From Acidobacteriaceae bacterium (GTDB lineage: Bacteria; Acidobacteriota; Terriglobia; Terriglobales; Acidobacteriaceae), in the NCBI GenBank assembly GCA_025462785.1, contig JAOAPG010000018.1:1-5816 (forward strand): a stretch of 5,816 bases of DNA. Reading direction: 5' to 3'. Both the position numbers and the translations under genes were made by a program. This document shows, piece after piece, positions 1-5,146 of this stretch. A model generated the notes under the pieces. It made no database searches and was not told the DNA's origin. It saw nothing but the letters and a program-made list of their open reading frames with translations. The first letter of the stretch is position 1; every line of letters starts with the position of its first letter.

Positions 1-35
1 CTTTGTAGACGCTGGAGAAGTCCCATCAAGCTCCA

Positions 36-230
36 ATGATCTTCCTGGCGCGTCATGCGCAAGGAGACTGGGGCGAGTTAGAACCTGAAGATATTGAAGA
101 AAACCAGTTCAGCCTAAAGAATGGGTTTCGGGTATTAAGTAGCTATCAAACTGCAAGCGGAACCAAACTGTGGATCATCACGGAAGCAGACAGGTCCGTG
201 ACGAGCTTGCTCCTCCCAGACGAATACTAA
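36..230 (+). CDS. Small conserved hypothetical protein, C-terminal part (family often labelled 'type I restriction subunit M', label unproven)
   Basis: The 64 residues contain the block GDWGEL near residue 10 and end in an ITEADRS ... LLLPDEY tail. I recognise this as a small family of about 90-110 aa found on chromosomes and plasmids. It is often given a restriction-related name, but its function is unknown. The ATG at 36 is probably internal. The same frame upstream (9-35) reads TLEKSHQAP, which fits the family's usual N-terminal half, but an in-frame TAG sits at 6-8. There is no well-placed Shine-Dalgarno before 36. The gene is therefore either a nonsense-broken copy whose start lies outside the window, or a shortened protein starting at 36. 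No neighbour points to a role; it converges on the zeta-toxin operon. Confidence 0.55.
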   Translation: MIFLARHAQGDWGELEPEDIEENQFSLKNGFRVLSSYQTASGTKLWIITEADRSVTSLLLPDEY

Positions 231-235
231 CGCGT

Positions 236-259
236 GCTGACTCTCATTGGAGAGCCAGC
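236..259. terminator. Hairpin after the small hypothetical gene
   Basis: A ten-pair stem with one A-C mismatch (GCTGACTCTC against GAGAGCCAGC) closes on the loop ATTG, starting six bases after the TAA of the upstream gene. No T run follows, so it is not a classical intrinsic terminator. It lies between convergent genes and could act as a weak terminator or 3' end stabiliser. Confidence 0.35.
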
Positions 260-412
260 GAGATGGATCATCGCGCAGTCGCCCGGATGAACGTCAACAG
301 GCCCTTAAACAAGGACAAACGATGTACGTATTCGAGCGCGGATCTTTCGCCGCGATCCCGATGCTAAATTGCTGGATTCTTGACAACGTGAGTGCGTATG
401 AAACGCAGGGCC

Positions 413-1168
413 CTACAGAGGCGCTACTTTCGACAGCCAAGCATCAGCCACGTCGATCAACTCTTGCTCTTGGGTAAACTTGGAATCGCGACAGTCGTAC
501 GTCACCTTAGTTTTGGTCTGGGCTCGTACCAGGCTGAATGCCTTATCAATCGTGCGACTGTTATCGAACATGATCGTCATGTCGGACACGGGAGCAGCCA
601 AACGAACGGCCTCTTGCGTCCTGGGGAATCGCTGCTTCAGTTTCGCTTCGGGGACATCATGGCCCCCCTGAAGACGCCGCGTGTTTACCCGCAAAATGGA
701 TAACTCCGGGCTTGCAAGTCCCACAAAGAGCAATATGACGAAATAACCAGCCTTCTGAAGCGCGATGATGGTGTCTGCCTTGGACTTATAACTTCCATCT
801 GTCTGTTTCTTAAGGTAGGAGAAAACGGTTTCAAAGGCGAAGGGCATGTGCTGGTCCATGATCAGTCCCATGAAGAGCTGCACACCCTCTTGAGAGAGCT
901 TTTGCCACCTCTCGTCCTTGTCGCGCAAGCTCGCAGCCCACGGTCGTAAAGTTTGTGCCTGGTCGAGAGGCGGCGGCAGGATCGACATGGTGAGCCGATC
1001 TGCATTTACCAATGGGATCTTGAGGTTGTCCGCCAGCTTGTCGTACCACAGAGTGGATTTGCCCGAACCGTTGTGGCCGGCAAGCACGATGGCAACAGGT
1101 TTATCACCCTCGACAGCTGCCGTCAGAAGACCCGTTGGGTCAGGTGGATTACGCCGAGAACCTGCCAT
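413..1168 (-). CDS. Zeta-toxin-like P-loop kinase (AAA family ATPase)
   Basis: 251 aa, complete. A Walker A loop GHNGSGKST lies at residues 31-39 after a hydrophobic strand. It is followed by NADR at 55-58 and an ETVFS segment at 113-117, where zeta/PezT toxins bind the UDP-sugar. An arginine-rich RVNTRRLQGGHDVP stretch at 160-173 matches the GGHxVP/arginine region of the family, and a FDNS strand end lies at 201-204. Characterised zeta toxins phosphorylate UDP-N-acetylglucosamine in the cytoplasm and block peptidoglycan synthesis; some relatives phosphorylate other small molecules, so the substrate here is inferred. Its ATG shares one base with the upstream gene's TAA (TAATG), which implies translational coupling to that gene. 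No frameshift or stop is seen, unlike most genes in this window. The protein could also be a non-toxic kinase of the same fold. Confidence 0.82.
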   Translation of the reverse strand: MAGSRRNPPDPTGLLTAAVEGDKPVAIVLAGHNGSGKSTLWYDKLADNLKIPLVNADRLTMSILPPPLDQAQTLRPWAASLRDKDERWQKLSQEGVQLFMGLIMDQHMPFAFETVFSYLKKQTDGSYKSKADTIIALQKAGYFVILLFVGLASPELSILRVNTRRLQGGHDVPEAKLKQRFPRTQEAVRLAAPVSDMTIMFDNSRTIDKAFSLVRAQTKTKVTYDCRDSKFTQEQELIDVADAWLSKVAPL

Positions 1169-1557
1169 TACATGGATTTTGCGGGAAGTGCGCGGAACCG
1201 GCCGTTGACCAATCGCCCGACAGTTCTCTCGCCCTTAGCATTCTCGCGAACAATCTTCGTCGTATCTCTTGGATAGACGGAGTAAGCATAGACTGTTTTG
1301 CCAACACTGCTTCTGAAGATGCTCTTGCGGCTGGTGCCGGGCTTGCGTGTTGCCTTGGCTATCTTCGCGACGAACGTCGAAGCCTTTTCTTGGGCACGGA
1401 CGGGATGCTTGAAATAGCGGTCACCAACCTTGACAACGATCAAGTCGGCGCGCGGTGTCGCGACTCTGCGTTCGTTGGCATGGGAATTGTGAGCGAGCTG
1501 GGAACTCGGCTCCTTCCTTCTTGACGTGGCGGATGGCGCGTTTCTTGACCCGTTCAT
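1168..1557 (-). CDS. Putative antitoxin partner of the zeta-like toxin, 129 aa, basic
   Basis: Not a recognised named family. The first 35 residues are rich in Ser, Arg, Asn and Ala and look disordered. Residues 38-70 begin with a strand-like LIVVKVGDRYFKHP. The C-terminal 45 residues carry a VYAYSVYPRDTT strand segment followed by KGERTVGRLVNGRFRAL. It is very basic and does not resemble the short helical epsilon or PezA antitoxins that normally pair with zeta toxins. The antitoxin role is inferred from position: it is the first gene of a two-gene operon, about the right size, and its stop overlaps the toxin start. The ATG at 1557 is supported by GAGGGG ten bases upstream. It could instead be an unrelated small regulator or nucleic-acid-binding protein that happens to be co-transcribed. 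Confidence 0.6.
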   Translation of the reverse strand: MNGSRNAPSATSRRKEPSSQLAHNSHANERRVATPRADLIVVKVGDRYFKHPVRAQEKASTFVAKIAKATRKPGTSRKSIFRSSVGKTVYAYSVYPRDTTKIVRENAKGERTVGRLVNGRFRALPAKSM

Positions 1558-1567
1558 ATTGTCAGAA

Positions 1568-1573
1568 CCCCTC
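1568..1573 (-). promoter_or_regulatory. Ribosome binding site of the 129-aa gene
   Basis: GAGGGG on the minus strand lies ten bases before the ATG at 1557. It supports this start over internal alternatives. Confidence 0.5.
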
Positions 1574-1598
1574 AGACCAGTATGGCCCCTCTTGCTCG

Positions 1599-1622
1599 AT
1601 CATGCCACGCAAGCTGCATGAT
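1599..1622. repeat. 7-bp perfect inverted repeat, candidate operator
   Basis: ATCATGC (1599-1605) and GCATGAT (1616-1622) are exact inverse complements separated by ten bases. That puts the arm centres 17 bases apart, about one and a half helical turns. The repeat begins right at the predicted transcription start of the zeta-toxin operon. This is a position from which a bound dimer could block transcription, as many antitoxins do on their own operons. It could also fold in the leader RNA. No protein-binding evidence is visible. Confidence 0.35.
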
Positions 1623-1629
1623 AAGAGCC

Positions 1630-1658
1630 ATTATATGTCCTTTCTCTTCAATCGACCA
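1630..1658 (-). promoter_or_regulatory. Predicted promoter of the toxin-antitoxin-like operon
   Basis: On the minus strand, positions 1635-1630 read TATAAT, a perfect sigma-70-type -10 box. Seventeen bases further upstream, 1658-1653 read TGGTCG, which matches the -35 consensus at only three of six places. The predicted start near 1623 would give a leader of about 65 bases to the ATG at 1557. The weak -35 suggests modest or activated expression. Confidence 0.45.
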
Positions 1659-1696
1659 CGGGCTGGAGAGACGGGATCTGACTGACAGAGGCAGTA

Positions 1697-2124
1697 ATGC
1701 CGGCACGTTATTTCTATTCTGAAGAGGGCTTTTCGGGCGTTTTGCAGAGTTTAGACGCCGGTCAATTTGGGAGGTGCCATGTCAAACGGAGCACAACAGA
1801 TGCATGAGCAATTGGGTACTGGGGGAATCACCTCAAGTATCAAAACAATACTCGTCTCGGTTACTGGGACTGGGTTGCCGCTCAGCTTGAGTCGGACGAG
1901 GAATTCGAAGCGGGGCAAGTCGACCAGCCGGTCAATCAAGGGCGACACCGGCGTCGAGGATCGAATCGAAATCGTGTCTCGACGGATAGTCAACGTTTGA
2001 GCTGATTCTGGATGACTTTGAAGAAAATGGCGACCTGACCAATCAGGCGCTGGAAGTCGATCTTAAGAGGAATGGCGAAGTACAGCTGCATCGCATTGCT
2101 CTTCCCGAAGAGGAAAGGGGCTAG
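1697..2124 (+). pseudogene. Decayed unknown gene spread over two frames
   Basis: An ATG at 1697, with AGAGG six bases upstream, opens a frame reading MPARYFYSEEGFSGVLQSLD. It meets TGA at 1805-1807, then continues in the same frame with protein-like sequence including NNTRLGYWDWVAAQLESDEEF, up to a TGA at 2003. From about 1996 another frame carries FELILDDFEENGDLTNQALE and ends in PEEERG with TAG at 2122-2124. Together this would be about 142 codons with one nonsense codon and one single-base loss near 1995. I do not recognise the family. A competing start is the ATG at 1779 after GGGAGG, whose frame loses protein-like character within about 15 codons. The reconstruction rests on amino-acid character alone. 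Confidence 0.35.
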
Positions 2125-2632
2125 TCCCGAGATGGGTGGCACCTTCGCGCGTCTGAATCTCCCACACGTTATCCCCGAGCGGTCGAATCGATTTCACATT
2201 GTGGATCGCCCATTGAGACATGTTCGCGGGATCGGCGAGTTCAAATTCCTGCAGCAAGGCAATCCGGGCACAGGAAGTTCTGGCGTCGGTGGAATAGAAA
2301 CTGTAGTGCTCAAGGGTGAGCCGAATGAAAGTGGCGTCTACACGATCATGTTGCGTGTGCCCGCGCATACGCAGATCGCCGCGCATTCCCACCGCGATGA
2401 TCGGGTGGCAACTGTCGTCTCAGGCACTTGGCACATAGGATACGGAGACAAGTTCGATGAATCGAAACTCAAAGCTCTTACTCCTGGGAGCTTCTATACC
2501 GAACCGCCCGGACGAAATCACTTTGCCGAAACGGGTGATGAACCCGTAGTAGTCAAGATCACGGGCTCAGGTCCCTCTTCAACAGAGTACGTTGATCCCG
2601 CGCAAGACCCCCGTACACGTAAATCCAATTAA
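2072..2632 (+). CDS. Cupin-domain protein, natural N-terminus apparently replaced
   Basis: The reading frame gives 186 aa from the ATG at 2072. Residues 74-182 form a single cupin barrel. The first motif is PAHTQIAAHSHRDDR with putative metal ligands H105 and H107, followed by SGTWHIGYGDKF; the second motif is GSFYTEPPGRNHFAE with H150. Relatives are usually exported proteins of about 130-150 aa with a signal peptide directly before the VLKGEP strand (residues 79-84). Here residues 1-60 show no signal peptide and do not look like cupin sequence, and they overlap scraps of two other genes. True cupin coding seems to begin near 2255-2270. AGAGG ends one base before the ATG, too close for a good ribosome binding site. 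The barrel may be intact, but the gene is probably a 5'-truncated copy. Substrate unknown. Confidence 0.7.
   Translation: MAKYSCIALLFPKRKGASPEMGGTFARLNLPHVIPERSNRFHIVDRPLRHVRGIGEFKFLQQGNPGTGSSGVGGIETVVLKGEPNESGVYTIMLRVPAHTQIAAHSHRDDRVATVVSGTWHIGYGDKFDESKLKALTPGSFYTEPPGRNHFAETGDEPVVVKITGSGPSSTEYVDPAQDPRTRKSN
2126..2268 (-). pseudogene. Fragment of a RelE/HigB-like toxin
   Basis: The minus-strand translation from about 2266 reads ARIALLQEFELADP, followed by VKSIRPLGDNVWEIQTREG. This resembles the middle of RelE/ParE/HigB toxins, where a helix is followed by a '(K)xLGDxxWEIR' strand. The N-terminal third would lie inside the cupin gene and is absent. The expected last strand and C-terminal tail are not recognisable after about 2130, where a plus-strand scrap takes over. 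It is a remnant of about 45 residues, not a working toxin. The match is from pattern recognition of a short stretch and could be coincidental antisense reading. Confidence 0.33.
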
Positions 2633-2723
2633 GCGTACAGCCCATCTGGAAAATGAAACCTAGTCAAGGCGTTTTTTTCGTTCTTCTCGGAGGATTGAAC
2701 GGGTCGATGTGCGACACGCGACC

Positions 2724-3179
2724 TTATCGGAGGAATTGAGAAATTGAAAGCTGCATGAAATCGTCCGCTCCGATGAGCCGGAGCACGATCCGCACAGGAA
2801 TGGGGAACCGTCGCCGAGTGGGATCATGCACGATGGTTGGTGAGGAAAGCTGATGCTGCACGCCACGGCTCTCAAGCTGACATGCTCCAGCGGCGACCAC
2901 ATTTCGAACCCATTCGCTTTCTCGACCATAGGTGAGCGCAATCAAAAATCCTTCCGGCGCTCAAAAAAAAAGATTCACTGGCGTCCGGTAGACCCGACCT
3001 GACTTCCGACCTACATGCGTAAGAATGCCGAAGCCGGGCAATCGGGTAGCGAATCGGCTGGTGATCCGGTTCGTAACAGCGAGATTGAAGGCCGCCACCC
3101 ACCTTTTGCAGAACCGGATCAGGAGGATGGGAGTCAGCAGGATTGCGAAAAGCAAGATAACCGACGCGGCAAGTACCAT
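2724..3179 (-). pseudogene. Deazaflavin (F420)-dependent nitroreductase-family protein, interrupted by in-frame TGA
   Basis: A membrane segment at residues 3-20 is followed by TNRITSRFATRLPGFGILTH and the family signature GRKSGRVYRTPVN at about 57-69. An in-frame TGA lies at 2961-2963. The same frame then continues with GFLIALTYGRESEWVRNVVA and HDPTRRRFPIPVR, ending near the usual family length (about 151 codons). Relatives (PF04075, the Ddn type) are split-barrel proteins that bind F420 and reduce quinones or other substrates. Relatives often have Arg-Ala-Pro where this copy has stop-Ala-Pro, so one CGA-to-TGA change would explain the stop. Start: ATG at 3179 with GGAGG ten bases upstream. 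It is the last gene of the minus-strand operon, 39 bases after the DUF1990 gene. The gene is a pseudogene, or the TGA is a base-call error. Confidence 0.8.
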
Positions 3180-3189
3180 GGCCGATCAT

Positions 3190-3194
3190 CCTCC
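3190..3194 (-). promoter_or_regulatory. Ribosome binding site of the nitroreductase-family gene
   Basis: GGAGG on the minus strand lies ten bases before the ATG at 3179. This is a strong site that fixes the original start of the now interrupted gene. Confidence 0.5.
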
Positions 3195-3218
3195 ATTTGA
3201 CCAAGAAACGCGACGCAC

Positions 3219-3815
3219 CTACATGCGGTTCGCAGCTTTAAGCATTGCCGCCTTTGAATCCTCGGCAAATCTCTTTTGAAGCACTCGCGACAGTGGATAA
3301 CCTAATTTCGCAAGCGCCTTGTGGGGGCGGGAAAAGGCGAGGATGTCATACCAAACTGCATCTTCTGCTTGATTCCATTCGACAGCGAATCGCTCTTCTC
3401 CGCTCTCTGCATGTTCCCCCAAGGTGCCGTAGGCGAACCCAAATCGCTTGATGGGTCCGTCCTCATCGAGCACGTAAACGATGCGACAGGCATTCAGAGA
3501 ATAGAAGCCGAATTAACGTACCAAAACTGCAACGTCGGTTCCGACCTGTATCGGGGCAGTCGGCCAATAAAGGCGCAGCCATGGAATGTTAAACATTTGC
3601 CATGTGCGAATCGCCTGCGTTGCCCGTTGCCACGTAACTTCGCCTCTGCCAAGCTGGACACGATTATGGTCTATGTTGTACCCCTTCGGCACCGTAGTTG
3701 CCGACGCTCCGACCTCTGGATACGAGAAACCTGAATCTTTCTGCCTCGAAGTGAACCGTCGAATATCATTTTCCGAGGGCGCTCTCAGGCCGAAAGGGAT
3801 TCCGTCACTCCTCAA
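3219..3815 (-). pseudogene. DUF1990-family protein, interrupted by in-frame TAA
   Basis: The first 100 codons carry the DUF1990 (PF09348) features FSYPEVGAS, the YNIDHNRVQLGRGE segment and PIQVGTDVAVLVR. An in-frame TAA at 3513-3515 follows. The same frame then resumes at once with FGFYSLNACRIVYVLDEDGP, FGFAYGTLGEHAESGEERF and VWYDILAFSRP, through to the normal C-terminus SKAAML. Reconstructed length is 198 codons, about full length. The function of DUF1990 is unknown; related domains occur with YndJ-type membrane proteins. The start is a TTG at 3815 that overlaps the TGA of the preceding gene (TTGA), suggesting translational coupling; a GAGGAG sits just inside it. One substitution (for example CAA to TAA) would explain the break. 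The gene is a pseudogene unless the base is wrong. Confidence 0.78.
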
Positions 3816-4261
3816 CTATTCGACCTCAGCCACACATGCCAGATGAATAGCCCGACGTAGCTTGCGGCAAGCGTGAAAAACAGAGATGTCAGAAGGGTGT
3901 GCCCCACAACAAACACCTTTCCTTTTGGCCAGTCCGAGTGGGAAAAGTAAAGCGCGTCCACCAAAATCCGTGCAGTCCAGTAAATTCCGATAAATAAGGC
4001 AAGTCCTAAGGCAGCGTGGTCGCCGTTGAGCAGTTCTGTGTGCAACATTAATGTCAGCACCCCAAAGGCGATGATAGTCAGCACCGTGAACCCACTCTGA
4101 ACCCACAGCAGCTTGCGATTGAATGACATCAGCTTCTGCAAGTCTTGCTTCCAATGTAGTCGATAGGGCACTTGAAAACTCGCGAGCAGTATCACAAAAT
4201 GGGCAGCGCCGATTAACCACAAGTCAATGTTAAAGAACCGCTGCGCAAGCGAATCGGTCAT
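3812..4261 (-). CDS. Four-helix integral membrane protein, unknown function
   Basis: 149 aa, complete, family not recognised. Hydrophobic segments lie at about 14-31, 54-75, 82-104 and 117-141. The first connecting loop is short and basic and ends in MSFNRKLLW. Charged or histidine residues occur in or next to helices (H21, R98, D102, H108, H121), which could bind a metal, haem or lipid head group, but no known motif is seen. The ATG at 4261 overlaps the TGA of the MBOAT gene (ATGA), and its own TGA overlaps the TTG start of the DUF1990 gene, so all three are translationally linked. The same frame stays open far upstream to 5014. That extension is antisense to IS66 and to the MBOAT frame, or MBOAT in the pre-frameshift frame, and is not part of this protein. 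It is the only intact gene of the operon. Confidence 0.72.
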   Translation of the reverse strand: MTDSLAQRFFNIDLWLIGAAHFVILLASFQVPYRLHWKQDLQKLMSFNRKLLWVQSGFTVLTIIAFGVLTLMLHTELLNGDHAALGLALFIGIYWTARILVDALYFSHSDWPKGKVFVVGHTLLTSLFFTLAASYVGLFIWHVWLRSNS

Positions 4262-4740
4262 AGCGCGTGAATTGCCCGCATGAATGGAAGTATTACACGC
4301 AACACAAACCATGGGTGAAACAGCCAAAAGAGTGGTAACGCAAGGAATGCGACCATGAAACACCAGCCACGCAGTCCGTATCCAAGACCCAGCCGCTTGC
4401 CGAGCTGTGAGTGCTCGACTGTCGTTCCCGCGCCTTGAAGCAAGAAGTACATTGTGGGCAGACCATAGCCTGCGCGAGCGGGCACTGAGATCACCAAATC
4501 GTGTCTCAGCCCCGAGACAGCAAATGCGATGAAGCCGGCCGTCTGAACGCCTATGGTTCGGTGCAGCGGACGAAAAATCAACTCGTGAGCAAGTTGACGG
4601 AAACCGAGGTTCCACCGTTTTCCCCAAAAACTCTCCGAGCGATGTAGAGCGCAGAGGAGCAGACATAATGGCTCTTGCGTTCACGCCGAAGCTCCGCCAC
4701 AGGAGAGCCACGATTTGAAAGGTTCCGAAGTGAAGCAGCA
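4258..4740 (-). pseudogene. Wax-synthase-like MBOAT O-acyltransferase, 5'-truncated and frameshifted
   Basis: From the IS66 junction near 4740 the minus strand reads LLLHFGTFQIVALLWRSFGV ... RSTSLGEF. It then changes frame and continues WGKRWNLGFRQLAHELIFRP, SGLRHDLVISVP, GYGLPTMYFLLQG and FWLFHPWFVLRVILPF. Joined, these are the C-terminal half of MBOAT acyltransferases of the wax-synthase type, with the SLxEFWGxRWN block and the catalytic-type His in SGLRHD (codon 4503-4501). The frame change falls at a run of five A on the plus strand (4626-4630); four would restore EFWGKRWN. Relatives are multi-pass membrane enzymes that esterify alcohols with acyl-CoA; the substrate here is unknown. The N-terminal half is missing, cut at the IS66 remnant. 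Its TGA overlaps the start of the 149-aa gene. Confidence 0.75.
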
Positions 4741-5028
4741 GGCTGGCACGCACTGGTGCGTTACTGCGATGACGGGCGCATTGAGATTGACAACAGTGCG
4801 GCCGAACGGGCTTTGCGTGCAGTTGCACTGGGCCGGAAGAATTATTTATTCGCAGGATCGGATGCGGGCGGTGAGCGCGCGGCCGCCATCTACAGTTTGA
4901 TTGGAACGGCGAAGCTGAACCGGCTCGATCCGGAAGCCTATCTCCGTGAAGTGCTGACCCGCATCGCGGAACTATTTCCCTGGAACATCGTTCCCACTGG
5001 CGCCCAGGCCACACAACCTGCCGCTTAA
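4738..5028 (+). pseudogene. tnpC: IS66 transposase (TnpC), C-terminal fragment
   Basis: About 96 codons in frame, from WHALVRYCDDGRIEIDN through AAERALRAVALGRKNYLFAG, GGERAAAIYSLIGTAKLN and LDPEAYLREVLTRIAE to TAA. The glutamate in the AERALR block is the last acid of the IS66 catalytic DDE triad. The two aspartates and all upstream domains are missing, so it cannot transpose. The open frame extends back to 4675, but residues before the tryptophan are not IS66-like; they are antisense to MBOAT coding. The tail RIAELFPWN is shorter than usual, where family members have several more residues between RIA and the LLPWN end. This points to a small in-frame deletion or a divergent subgroup. Confidence 0.78.
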
Positions 5029-5047
5029 ATTAATACACAACTACAAC

Positions 5048-5089
5048 GACCAGTCGTGTCCATTAGAAAATAAATGGACACGACTGGTC
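5048..5089. repeat. 17-bp perfect inverted repeat (hairpin) after the transposase gene
   Basis: GACCAGTCGTGTCCATT (5048-5064) and its exact inverse complement (5073-5089) flank an 8-base A-rich loop. It starts 20 bases after the transposase stop and has no following T run. Likely roles are transcript end protection or blocking read-through into the element. It is unusually perfect for a decayed element. Confidence 0.6.
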
Positions 5090-5126
5090 TGCTTCAAGGT
5101 ACATACACTGTTCTGACGGTCAAGAC

Positions 5127-5146
5127 GGTGGGGAATAGACGCTTAC
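5127..5146. repeat. IS66 terminal inverted repeat (right end)
   Basis: Read from the minus strand at 5146 the sequence begins GTAAGCGTCTATTCCCC, the usual style of IS66 ends. Its partner at the left end is not in the window. Confidence 0.6.

Larger units (their letters stand above)
4738..5146 (+). mobile_element. IS66-family insertion sequence remnant (right end)
   Basis: The piece runs from the last third of an IS66 transposase gene through about 118 bases of 3' non-coding DNA with a large hairpin. It ends with terminal sequence CGCTTAC at 5146, the inverse complement of the GTAAGCG start typical of IS66 elements. The left end, accessory genes and most of the transposase are absent. IS66 elements normally duplicate 8 bp of target; with the left end gone, the duplication cannot be checked. 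The left edge cuts the MBOAT gene and the right edge abuts IS110 sequence. Confidence 0.7.

Noticed and set aside
1135..1524. Plus-strand 129-aa open frame opposite the putative antitoxin
   Set aside because: It is a shadow of the minus-strand genes; it has no ribosome binding site and spans the boundary of two coupled genes.
1751..1993. Minus-strand 80-aa open frame
   Set aside because: It is antisense to the decayed plus-strand gene, has no ribosome binding site, and lacks recognisable motifs.
2633..2723. T run at 2672-2678 as an intrinsic terminator for the cupin gene
   Set aside because: No stable stem precedes the run on either strand; nothing else is visible between the convergent genes.
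2961..2963. TGA as selenocysteine in the nitroreductase-family gene
   Set aside because: The position is not a catalytic site in this family, no SECIS-like hairpin is apparent after it, and the neighbouring gene has a TAA of the same kind, so decay is simpler.
2961..3515. Alternative genetic code or stop read-through
   Set aside because: Both TGA and TAA are involved, with TAG upstream, while intact genes end normally with TAG, TAA and TGA.
4262..5014. N-terminal extension of the 149-aa membrane protein into a 400-aa protein
   Set aside because: The extension is antisense to the IS66 transposase and then off-frame to MBOAT coding; its composition is not membrane-like, and the ATGA overlap gives a better start at 4261.
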